64,000 bases of DNA from Flavobacteriales bacterium (GTDB lineage Bacteria > Bacteroidota > Bacteroidia > Flavobacteriales_D > Sanyastnellaceae), in the NCBI GenBank assembly GCA_022447625.1, contig JAKVAX010000004.1, positions 1 to 64,000 on the forward strand, in the 5' to 3' direction. Shown here in pieces: positions 52,101-59,013 of the stretch; the first letter of the stretch is position 1; the number at the start of each line of letters is the position of its first letter. Under the pieces are notes generated by a model that saw only the letters and a program-made list of their open reading frames with translations, did not search any database and had not been told where the DNA came from. A program made the position numbers and the translations under genes.

Positions 52101-52884
52101 GGCAGATACGCTCGTTGGTTGTTTCCCAGCTGATATTCAGTTCACGAACTTGATTGACGCTACTGCTTACGAATCGGCATTGTGGGATTTTGAAGATGGA
52201 AGTTTCTCAACAGAGGCAGATCCATTGCACCAGTTTGAATTGCCAGGGTTCTACGACGTGTCGTTGACCTTGACAACAGCGCCAGGATGTGTGTACTCCA
52301 CGGTATACCCGAACTACATCACAGTGTACGATAATCCAACTGCTGGATACCACGCACAGCCACAGCCAACAACGATGCCTGATACAGAGATCGAATTCTA
52401 CGATTACTCCGTTGGTGACGTCGTAGACTGGTATTGGGTGTTTGATACCTTGAATGTTCAAGGAACATCAACGCTTCCAGATCCTGTGTTCCAATTCCCA
52501 ATGTCAACTGGAGGTAACTACCCAGTGACACTGACAATTACAGATTCTAATGGATGTACTGATCAGATTACACGTTGGATCGTAATCAATGATCTACTCA
52601 ACATCTACGTACCTAATTCATTCACACCTAACAACGATGGAGTGAACGATATCTTCCTAGTAGAAGGAAGCGATATCGATCCAGATCGTTTCGAGCTAAA
52701 AGTATTTAGCCGTTGGGGAGACAAGGTCTTTGAATCTACTGATATGACTGTTCCTTGGAACGGTAATTACCAGGGTGGAGGATACTTCTCTCAGAATGAT
52801 ATGTACATCTGGCAATTGGTGGTGCACTCGCTGTCAACAAGTGAGCGTTTCGAATTAAGCGGAACAGTGACTATCCTTCGCTAA
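49165..52884 (+). CDS. T9SS type B surface protein with CUB, PKD and P-domains (paralog 2)
   Basis: This 1239-residue paralog of the protein at 44975-48685 has the same domain order. The signal peptide is FTLITFVGMTSQAQ. The CUB-like domain is FLDSGGQGGPGYSNGEYF to GNFGGSITC and the PKD is EEWLWDFADGTSDTSGPIVS. The P-domain runs from VTVTCPTGESVIMHQQM to IEICDLWGGDNGELNSWGLN, followed by a second CUB-like domain (NFFDEFWVYDGDNTGAPILA). Then come Ig-like segments, a PKD (ALWDFEDGSFSTEADPLHQF) and a type B sorting domain (YVPNSFTPNNDGVNDIFLVE, FSRWGDKVFESTD). Similarity is strongest over the first ~730 residues and the tail, and weak in between. Its 3' end overlaps the convergent LAS-peptidase candidate by 4 bp. 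Confidence 0.92.
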   Translation: MRNSLARILTFTLITFVGMTSQAQTNVVMSNGEFFSCGGVFLDSGGQGGPGYSNGEYFTCTICPETEGDVVTIDFITFDLDQSGAENTWDSMAIFDGDNTGESTLGSYTGTALQGLFVTATPQNTSGCLTFVFQSNGTGTGNFGGSITCETPCDRPTAEATYDAPDNKRICVGDVINFDGSASTAADGFVIEEWLWDFADGTSDTSGPIVSHSWDEPGEYIVELYLVDDNGCASTNRISLQVLVATYPSWDPFPNDTTLCLGEQLCLEAFPNDYEVTWSGPDLSYANAENIELLDNVGECFVSEIDVTGFAPGQTLTNINDLMTIDISIEHSWLFDLVVTVTCPTGESVIMHQQMQQPDGTDVGANGTDLGVPDTEFWDYSWSADATAGTWSQVATDLGFGGGLPEDNYNSLEPMEQLVGCDLNGIWSIEICDLWGGDNGELNSWGLNFNPAIIPDVTEFTPEIGLASDSSYWTYDDTNLDIISAPDDGNSVCFQPLAEGDYPFTYTVTNNHGCSHDSTIVVTAELAGQADAGPDITFCGEATQLSGGLDGQPSSSCNNDGGNYTYCYSNGGMPSFTYCPDNPGDGITFIDITFNAGSVENFFDEFWVYDGDNTGAPILAGPIYGDLTGLQFVATNPTGCLTIQVTPDGSVDCAGGSQTEWDYDVGCSAGGPQYEYSWSPIEGLSDPNSPTPFVESISGETTYTLTTFPTGHPDCASTDEVTVFPAFAFNVESFDPSCFGNDAVISVDIDPDSGTGPWTIEFSEDGVLQETINSEGGLTEFEDLFPGNYAVSVSDGGCTYDNDIVINSPPPLMFELSNDTTICVDGMATLSATSDMDIDDSWQYTWDGGLGLGNPVFAEPLETTTYNVFATDDAGCDSDPIAVTVEVRDSITVEISGTELICGGTEASLQVDDTQGGLGAPYDYIWQFNGVDVANGEDISVQQFQTGTYCVFATDGCESPAGEACLDVVVETPLNVAFTADTLVGCFPADIQFTNLIDATAYESALWDFEDGSFSTEADPLHQFELPGFYDVSLTLTTAPGCVYSTVYPNYITVYDNPTAGYHAQPQPTTMPDTEIEFYDYSVGDVVDWYWVFDTLNVQGTSTLPDPVFQFPMSTGGNYPVTLTITDSNGCTDQITRWIVINDLLNIYVPNSFTPNNDGVNDIFLVEGSDIDPDRFELKVFSRWGDKVFESTDMTVPWNGNYQGGGYFSQNDMYIWQLVVHSLSTSERFELSGTVTILR

Positions 52885-53699
52885 TGAATCTCTAGATGAA
52901 TGTGATCGTCATGGCGAACGCTGTGGCATCCATGAAACCTGATCTTATTTCCTTGAGGTAGGAGTCGACTCTTTAGATAAGGTTCGATGAAAATCTTCGA
53001 TGTCGTTGATGACTGGTTTAACAGTTCAAGCAGTCTTCGGGTGTTTTGCGTGTCCAATTCCGCGCTAGCGTTAGGAAAAGGAGACATGAGTTTACCCAAG
53101 ATATTATACTGCCAATAACCCGCTTCTTTACAGCGATCCGCCGTTGGATTCGCGTTACCGTCAGCAAAGACTCCATAACCGATTAGTGAAGGGGAGAAGT
53201 TGTGCAAAGGCTTGCCCTCTTGATCTTTGTAGAAAAAGGCCAGATCTACCTTCTTACCATCTTTATGACTTAAGTGTGGCAACAGAGGGAAGCCATCTAT
53301 GAAAGGGAAACAAGCGTCTAGATAGAGGATATAACCCGGTTCAAAGCGCTCGTTAGTGGCAACGGAAGACAATAGCTCTAGCATCTCCCTATTCACGTAG
53401 TGTCGATTCAAGATCCAGGTGTAACTTCTTGCCGGACGAATGGCGCCGTGCTTTGTAATGCTCAGCGGAACGCGCCCGAAAGCAGAAGCGAGTGGGGGAA
53501 TGATGGCGAGTGTGAAGAGTAAGTATAGGATGACAAACGATCCTCCCTTAATCAATGATCGTTGGAGTTTGTAATGTCCTTGTGGAAGAAAGCGCTGAAG
53601 CGAAAGCCAGAGCAAATAAACGAGTCCACCAACCTGAGTTGTGGCAGTGAGTAAAAGCACGATGACGAATCGTTTCAATATGTTGAGCACTCGTTTCAT
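52881..53699 (-). CDS. membrane protein with LAS-type metallopeptidase motifs
   Basis: The protein has 272 residues from ATG 53697-53699. The longer in-frame reading runs through a transcription terminator (53722-53752) and is rejected. Two N-terminal transmembrane helices (FVIVLLLTATTQVGGLVYLL and SFVILYLLFTLAIIPPLASA) precede a periplasmic domain. It has PHLSHKDGKKVDLAFFY, giving His-x6-Asp with the Gly at +3, and a C-terminal HDDHIHLEIH. Together these match the zinc-binding pattern of LAS peptidases (M15, M74 MepA: HxxGxxxD and HxxHxH). I therefore suggest a membrane-anchored murein peptidase. The middle of the protein has no family I recognise. Confidence 0.7.
   Translation of the reverse strand: MKRVLNILKRFVIVLLLTATTQVGGLVYLLWLSLQRFLPQGHYKLQRSLIKGGSFVILYLLFTLAIIPPLASAFGRVPLSITKHGAIRPARSYTWILNRHYVNREMLELLSSVATNERFEPGYILYLDACFPFIDGFPLLPHLSHKDGKKVDLAFFYKDQEGKPLHNFSPSLIGYGVFADGNANPTADRCKEAGYWQYNILGKLMSPFPNASAELDTQNTRRLLELLNQSSTTSKIFIEPYLKSRLLPQGNKIRFHGCHSVRHDDHIHLEIH
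53058..53070 (-). repeat. dispersed 13-mer copy (CGCTAGCGCGGAA)
   Basis: Exact G-variant on the minus strand, inside the LAS-type peptidase candidate gene, read as Ala-Ser-Ala-Glu. Confidence 0.8.
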
Positions 53700-53721
53700 T
53701 CTAGTAGAACGCAACAACACA

Positions 53722-53752
53722 AAAAAATGCGGACACTCGGCCCGCATTTTTT
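53722..53752 (-). terminator. intrinsic terminator of the M1 peptidase gene
   Basis: On the minus strand, 20 bases after the M1 stop, an 11-bp stem AAAAAATGCGG paired with CCGCATTTTTT surrounds a 9-base loop and ends in T's. It also marks the true 5' limit of the next gene. Confidence 0.85.
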
Positions 53753-53772
53753 AATTCGTATAGATTGACCAA

Positions 53773-55659
53773 TTATTCGTTGGTCTCTGCTTCGTATAGT
53801 AATTCGTCCATGGTGTTGTATGCAACAGCATGGTAGTTCGGACGAGCCTTTTCGTAGATAGCAAGAGCCATCTCCATTTTCCCTGTTTCCTTCATTACGC
53901 GGTAAAGAGGAGTCAGGAACTTACGACGACCAACGTTCACCAAGAACTCTTCAGCGCGGTCATAGGCTGGTTCGTAATCATGCTTTAGAGACTGCTCTAG
54001 CCATGCGAAAAGTACTTCGTTGTTTCCAGTCGCAGTAATGTTGTATGTCACATCAAGTTCAGCCAAACGATCAGCAGACAATTCGTTAGGAAGGTTCGTC
54101 AAGAAGCGGTAGCGCTCTTGGTATGCCCAATCATTCCAAGGAAGATCAGCAGTAGACATTTCACCATTGATCCAAGCAAGATTGGCTTGGTCAACTTTCT
54201 GAATGCGATCAGATTCCACAGAAGGAATATTTGATGGCAATCCCGCTCCATAGATCCAAGAATCTAGGTCTACGGTTTGTAGCTCTTCTTCTGAAAGCAG
54301 GTTCGTAGACAAGTAATCAACGAATCGTTCCGTATCCATCACCTTGAAGCTATTTGAGGTGAAGTATTCCTTAAGGAACACATCCCAACGCTCGCGGCCT
54401 ACCGTTTCTTCCAACAAACGAAGGAAGAAGTAACCTTTATCGTAGGCGATTGCCGACATTCCTTCGTCTGGATCACGATCTTTCAAGTGAAGCTTCAGGT
54501 GCGTATCATTAGGATTACGGTCCATGATCTCTTCAACCTCCATCGTCAACCCCTGGTAGCTCAGAGTAGCAAGCATTTCAGAAGTCTCACGTCCGTAAAC
54601 TGTTTCCATGATGCGTTGCTCGAAGTATACAGTGAATCCTTCGTTTAGCCAGAAGTCATCCCAAGTTGCGTTGGTTACCAAGTTTCCAGACCAACTGTGA
54701 GCAAGCTCGTGAGCTACAAGTGCAGTCAAACTGCGGTCTCCAGCAATAATCGTAGGAGTAGCAAAGGTCAAGCGTGGGTTCTCCATTCCACCGAATGGGA
54801 AGGCAGCTGGTAGGATCAACAGATCGTACCGACCCCATGCGTAGTCTCCGTAAAGAGCTTCCGCAGCAACAAGCATATCATCCATTTCCTGGAATTCGTA
54901 GTGTGCAGCTTCGATCAAATCAGGAGTAGCGTACACAGCAGTACGCTCACCAATTTCCGCGTAAGCGATATCACCCACAGCCAACGCCATCAAGTAAGAA
55001 GGAATAGGCTGCTCCATTTTGAATTCATAAACACCTTCATCGTTCAATGCCGTTGGGTTCTCAGCACTCATCAAAGCAAGCAAGCCTTGCGGAACTTGAA
55101 CCTTCGCATTGTAAGTAAATCGAATACCCGGGCTGTCTTGACAAGGGATCCAAGTACGAGCGAGTATGGCTTGCGATTGTGTGAATAGGAATGGCTTTTC
55201 GCCTTCAACCCAAAGCAACGCAGCCGCATTCGGAGCGCTCTTATACGAGATAGAAACACGTGTAGTGTTCTCTGTGATTGGAATATGAAGAGGCTGCCCA
55301 AGGAAGTCTTCCTCAGGACCAATTTCAAATTCAACCTTACCGCCATCATCAGTCATGACGCTGTCGATAGTCAATTCACGGATATCAAAGATGATAGACG
55401 AGGCATCACCTTCACGCTTAATATCATAGTGTGCTGTACCACTGATGACACGTGTTTCAAAGTCAACAGAAGCATCCCAATCTAGGTGGGTTACTACGGC
55501 GTCATTTGGGCGTGCATAGGTGTGGTGGTCTGTTGCGAGTTTCATCTCTGCGATCTTTTGCTTCGACTCGTCGCTTCGCTCTGGCGTTTCCTCTTGTGGT
55601 TCATTTCCACATCCAAAGAGCAGAAGAGTCGTAAGACTCAATAGAAAAAGCTTCTTCAT
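53773..55659 (-). CDS. M1 family aminopeptidase lipoprotein, LTA4-hydrolase-like
   Basis: The protein has 628 residues from ATG 55657-55659, which gives a lipoprotein signal (KKLFLLSLTTLLLFGCGN). The longer reading lacks one and crosses the promoter. After an N-terminal beta domain come PFGGMENPRLTF (exopeptidase motif, about 290) and the zinc site VAHELAHSWSGN (HExxH, about 317) with WLNEGFTVYFEQ 19-20 residues on. The alpha-helical C-terminal domain is like leukotriene-A4 hydrolase. It cleaves N-terminal amino acids from peptides at the outer face of a membrane. It shares a strand with bioY and the second M1 enzyme but has its own promoter box. Confidence 0.93.
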   Translation of the reverse strand: MKKLFLLSLTTLLLFGCGNEPQEETPERSDESKQKIAEMKLATDHHTYARPNDAVVTHLDWDASVDFETRVISGTAHYDIKREGDASSIIFDIRELTIDSVMTDDGGKVEFEIGPEEDFLGQPLHIPITENTTRVSISYKSAPNAAALLWVEGEKPFLFTQSQAILARTWIPCQDSPGIRFTYNAKVQVPQGLLALMSAENPTALNDEGVYEFKMEQPIPSYLMALAVGDIAYAEIGERTAVYATPDLIEAAHYEFQEMDDMLVAAEALYGDYAWGRYDLLILPAAFPFGGMENPRLTFATPTIIAGDRSLTALVAHELAHSWSGNLVTNATWDDFWLNEGFTVYFEQRIMETVYGRETSEMLATLSYQGLTMEVEEIMDRNPNDTHLKLHLKDRDPDEGMSAIAYDKGYFFLRLLEETVGRERWDVFLKEYFTSNSFKVMDTERFVDYLSTNLLSEEELQTVDLDSWIYGAGLPSNIPSVESDRIQKVDQANLAWINGEMSTADLPWNDWAYQERYRFLTNLPNELSADRLAELDVTYNITATGNNEVLFAWLEQSLKHDYEPAYDRAEEFLVNVGRRKFLTPLYRVMKETGKMEMALAIYEKARPNYHAVAYNTMDELLYEAETNE

Positions 55660-55679
55660 TATTTGGTTGTTACGTGGCG

Positions 55680-55687
55680 CAAATCTA
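55680..55687 (-). promoter_or_regulatory. TAnnTTTG -7 box upstream of the M1 lipoprotein gene
   Basis: TAGATTTG on the minus strand, 20 bases before the ATG at 55659. It supports the shorter start. Confidence 0.5.
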
Positions 55688-55762
55688 AGTATTCTGTATG
55701 TCAGGGTGTTTCGCTTGCGCGGAATTTTAGATACGCTCTTGAAAAGGAACGCAAGTTGGAAA

Positions 55763-56329
55763 CTAAGATTGATGCGCGAGTCTTTTCGCTGTGCGGTGTA
55801 AACCAACAAACACAATGCCGCCAAAAGCCGTTTTCATTGCCAGACCAGGCATGAAAGCTTGCAGTTGAACTCCCCAACTGAATTCTTCGTTCGTAACTCC
55901 TTGCAGCCAGTAGAGGCCAACCACTAACAAGATGAATTGACCTAGCGCTAATAGAACTAAGGCGAAAAGGTTTTTCATCATGATATTCATCTCGGCAAGG
56001 AAGCCCACAAAATTAGCCGCGATCAAAAAACCGATTAGGAATCCACCTGATGAACCTAGAAAGAGGTCCCACCCGCTATTGTAATTAGCAAAAACAGGCA
56101 GGCCGAAACCTCCAAGAAGTAGATAGAGGAGTACCGGAACAGAACCGTTTAGCCAGCCAAACAGAACGCTGAAGAATACCACGAGAAGCGATTGCAAGGT
56201 TAGTGGTACCTCCATCCCGATATCAATATTGAGAGGGGAGAGGATGCAAAGAAGAACCGTAGCGATTCCGATTTTAATCAAGGAATCGATACGGTTCGAA
56301 TCTGAAAGTCTTAAAGCGTCGTTTAGCAT
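55763..56329 (-). CDS. bioY: biotin transporter BioY (ECF S-component)
   Basis: BioY captures biotin for uptake, alone or with an energy-coupling module. The 188 residues form about six transmembrane helices. The family features are EVPLTLQSLLVVFFSVLFGW, LLYLLLGGFGLPVFANYNSG and GSSGGFLIGFLIAANFVGFL; the last corresponds to the GPTGGYLxGF motif. The start is one base after the upstream M1 peptidase stop, so both are co-transcribed. No ecfA or ecfT genes are nearby. Biotin is used by carboxylases such as the one at 33.4 kb. Confidence 0.88.
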   Translation of the reverse strand: MLNDALRLSDSNRIDSLIKIGIATVLLCILSPLNIDIGMEVPLTLQSLLVVFFSVLFGWLNGSVPVLLYLLLGGFGLPVFANYNSGWDLFLGSSGGFLIGFLIAANFVGFLAEMNIMMKNLFALVLLALGQFILLVVGLYWLQGVTNEEFSWGVQLQAFMPGLAMKTAFGGIVFVGLHRTAKRLAHQS

Positions 56330-56330
56330 C

Positions 56331-58175
56331 TTATTGCTTCAGAATAAAGTCAACACCTTCTTCCATCTTGACGGTGTTGTTTGAACGGTCAATGTCTGCC
56401 ATCTTCTTTGATTCGTCAATCACAATCGAAGAAATGTCGCTGTATGAAGCGTTGATGTCAAGCACATAAGAAGGGTGCGTCCAAGGCCAGTCTTCTTCAA
56501 GAACCCAGTCTTTCGCATCTGCCTTCTCACCACGCATAATGCGTAGTGGAATGTAGTGCACTTCTTTGCGACCATCTTTGAAGTTGACGGTAACGTCAAG
56601 AGGCATTGGCATGGCACCAATTTTCTCGAGGGTGACAGAAACTTTGTCTTCCATGCCGCGCACTTCTTGGATTCTGTAATCGATGGTGTTCGTTGAATTC
56701 ATGAAGTATTCGAAGTACCAGTCTAATTCAAGTCCGCTGGCTTTCTCCATTATGCGCTTGAAATCATTCGGTGTTGGGTGCTTGAACTTCCACTCATCGA
56801 AGTAAGTCAAGAGCGCTTGATCACGAACGTCATGTCCGATGATGTAGCCAAGCTGTTCAACCAATACTTGACCTTTGCTGTACGCCGCTACCCCGTAGGC
56901 GCGGTTCGTAGTGTAGTGATCAGCGTGAGTGACAAGGGCATTTTCTTTTCCGTCGCGTACAATTCCGTAGTATCCTTGGTAAGCATATACATGAGGAACA
57001 CGTGTTGGATCTGGGAAGAGTTCATTCATCGTCAACGATGTAGCGAATGACGTGAATCCTTCATCCATCCATTCGTACAATGCTTCGTTTGTTGCTAGCA
57101 CTCCATGATACCAGCTATGAGCTCCCTCGTGAACCGTAACACCAACAAGTGAGCGTAAGTTTCTGTGTCCAGTGATCAAGGTTGCCATTGGGTATTCCAT
57201 ACCTCCGTCACCACCTTGAATGATGCTGTATTGAGGGTACGGGTATTTACCAAAGTGCTCGCTCATGTATTCGAAGGCCTTCACCGCATACTCTGGCAAT
57301 GCTTCCCAATTCTCATTGAATTCAGGGTTGTCTTGGTACAGGAAGTGCATGGTAGGTCCGTTTTCAATCTGGATCTGCTTGTGAATGTAATCAGGATCAG
57401 CGGCCCAAACGAAATCGTGCACGTTTTTAGCCTCAAAATGCCAAGTCAGTTTTCCATTTATCACTTTAGGTCGAGCTTTCTCTGAACCATAACCGTGACC
57501 TACTTCGTCACCGTTAACTACAAGACCAGTACCACCAAGAACATAATCTTTATCGATCGTAATCTTTACATCAAAGTCTCCCCAAACCCCATGGAATTCA
57601 CGTCCTACGTAAGGGTTTGAGTGCCAACCCATATGATCATACTCACTCATTTTAGGGTACCACTGAGACATAGAGAATTCGATACCTTCTTTGTTATTCC
57701 AACCTGAACGACGAATCTGTAGCGGCACTTGTGCGTCCCAAACCATTTCAAAGGTGACTTTCTTTCCAGGTTGAATCGGAGTTGGTAGATCAACTTCCAG
57801 GATCGTACCCACTTCAGTGTAGCGAACCGGTTTTCCATTCATGGTGAGCGACTTCACACGAATCCATCCTTCTTCATCAGGCTGTAGCTCTGAAATTCGG
57901 CTACCGACACGCGGATCAGGATCTTCAATAGTTAGTGAACGCGTGTCCATCATACTTCCAGGTTGGAAGGCATTGAAGTAGAGGTGGTAGAATACTTTGT
58001 CAAGAACGTCAGGAGAGTTGTTCGTGTACACCAGTTTCTGTGTACCTGCATATTGATGTTTCTCTGTATTGACGTCGATCTTCATTTCATATGAGACCTC
58101 TTGTTGCCAATAATTCTTGTTCGCAAATGAATGTAGGCTGCATGTCACAGCCAGAATCATGAAAAGCTTTTTCAT
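56331..58175 (-). CDS. M1 family metallopeptidase (secreted)
   Basis: The protein has 614 residues from ATG 58173-58175, giving a signal peptide (KKLFMILAVTCSLHSFAN). The 19-codon longer reading adds none and includes the dispersed 13-mer and promoter region. An N-terminal beta domain is followed by QGGDGGMEYPMATLITG, the zinc motif VTVHEGAHSWYHG (HExxH) and the distal Glu in WMDEGFTSFATS. Tyr in AYGVAAYSKGQVLVE is in the usual place of the catalytic tyrosine. It differs from the M1 lipoprotein downstream in having GGMEYP rather than GGMENP. It probably heads the operon with bioY. Confidence 0.92.
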   Translation of the reverse strand: MKKLFMILAVTCSLHSFANKNYWQQEVSYEMKIDVNTEKHQYAGTQKLVYTNNSPDVLDKVFYHLYFNAFQPGSMMDTRSLTIEDPDPRVGSRISELQPDEEGWIRVKSLTMNGKPVRYTEVGTILEVDLPTPIQPGKKVTFEMVWDAQVPLQIRRSGWNNKEGIEFSMSQWYPKMSEYDHMGWHSNPYVGREFHGVWGDFDVKITIDKDYVLGGTGLVVNGDEVGHGYGSEKARPKVINGKLTWHFEAKNVHDFVWAADPDYIHKQIQIENGPTMHFLYQDNPEFNENWEALPEYAVKAFEYMSEHFGKYPYPQYSIIQGGDGGMEYPMATLITGHRNLRSLVGVTVHEGAHSWYHGVLATNEALYEWMDEGFTSFATSLTMNELFPDPTRVPHVYAYQGYYGIVRDGKENALVTHADHYTTNRAYGVAAYSKGQVLVEQLGYIIGHDVRDQALLTYFDEWKFKHPTPNDFKRIMEKASGLELDWYFEYFMNSTNTIDYRIQEVRGMEDKVSVTLEKIGAMPMPLDVTVNFKDGRKEVHYIPLRIMRGEKADAKDWVLEEDWPWTHPSYVLDINASYSDISSIVIDESKKMADIDRSNNTVKMEEGVDFILKQ

Positions 58176-58189
58176 TCGTATGGTTTTGT

Positions 58190-58202
58190 CGCTATCGCGG
58201 AA
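58190..58202 (+). repeat. dispersed 13-mer copy (CGCTATCGCGGAA), intergenic
   Basis: Exact T-variant on the plus strand, in the untranslated leader of the M1 gene, 2 bases downstream of a -7-like box and therefore near the predicted transcription start. Confidence 0.8.
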
Positions 58203-58204
58203 GC

Positions 58205-58232
58205 CGAAGATAACAGCTTCTAATTGAGTCAA
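58205..58232 (-). promoter_or_regulatory. putative promoter of the M1-bioY operon
   Basis: On the minus strand, TTG (58230-58232), a 17-base spacer, then TATCTTCG (58205-58212), one mismatch from TAnnTTTG. The start codon is 29 bases further on. Confidence 0.45.
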
Positions 58233-58293
58233 TAAAATAAATTCTACGACCTGTGATCGGTCGCTTCAAACGGTGTCAAAGTGAGGTAATCGG

Positions 58294-58962
58294 TTACCTC
58301 ACCATTCCTTCTATCAGGAACTGTTCCATTTCTCTTGACGCCTTCCAGTGATCAATAACCACGTCTAAGATTTGGTCAGTAAGAATGATGTCTGGTCGAT
58401 GTTCAGACATGTAGTAGAACTGTTTGTTGGCGATTTCTGGAACCTCCTCAAGCATGGGCTTGAATTCTTTCGGGATGATTTTGTTCTTCTCTCCAAGCAC
58501 TTCTCCAAAGTGTGATTTTAATTCGGCGTTATCTAGCACCTTTCGCGCTTTCTTCGGATTTTGGGAGATATGGTCGCGCACATCATAGAGCATATCCTTA
58601 TCTAGGAAGTAAGCGCCACCGCCAATCCATACTTTCTCTGGTCCGAAGTCAAGGTATAAGCCTGGGTATGATTTGTCTTTTCGTCCGTACTTCGAGCAGA
58701 TCGCTGACCTGTTTAGTTTATACGGACTCTTGTCTTTGCTGAATCGAATATCGCGATTGATACGGAAGATGGCATCTTTCGGGGAGATCTCGGTTTCATG
58801 TCCTTCGTCTTTCATGCGATCAATGACCGCTTGAATGAAGTTCTCGAAAGGTTTTTTGACATCAGCTTCGTACCGATTTTTGTTCTCATGGAACCAATCA
58901 CGGTTGTTGTTCGCCGCGAGATCTTTGAAGAAATCAATATAGGCGATAGAAAAGTATGACAT
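58294..58962 (-). CDS. DUF2461 domain protein
   Basis: The 222-residue cytoplasmic protein fits the DUF2461/TIGR02453 family of unknown function. It has FFKDLAANNNRDWFHENKNR near the N-terminus, SPKDAIFRINRDIRFSKDKS in the middle, and PGLYLDFGPEKVWIGGGAYF with the conserved 'GGGxY' segment. The C-terminus has HRPDIILTDQILDVVIDHW. The length (about 220) is typical. It stands between the M1 operon promoter and the GT-C gene, 51 bp from the latter, on the same strand. The bases 58233-58293 show no clear terminator. Confidence 0.9.
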   Translation of the reverse strand: MSYFSIAYIDFFKDLAANNNRDWFHENKNRYEADVKKPFENFIQAVIDRMKDEGHETEISPKDAIFRINRDIRFSKDKSPYKLNRSAICSKYGRKDKSYPGLYLDFGPEKVWIGGGAYFLDKDMLYDVRDHISQNPKKARKVLDNAELKSHFGEVLGEKNKIIPKEFKPMLEEVPEIANKQFYYMSEHRPDIILTDQILDVVIDHWKASREMEQFLIEGMVR

Positions 58963-59013
58963 AGCTCTTTGGTTACGAGCCGGAAGTTACTGAAAGCACA
59001 CGGTACTCAGGTG

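Noticed and set aside
53700-53747. N-terminal extension of the LAS-type peptidase candidate
   Set aside because: It contains a strong intrinsic terminator for the M1 gene.
55660-55824. 55-residue extension of the M1 lipoprotein
   Set aside because: It overlaps the end of bioY and a promoter box, and would bury the lipoprotein signal.
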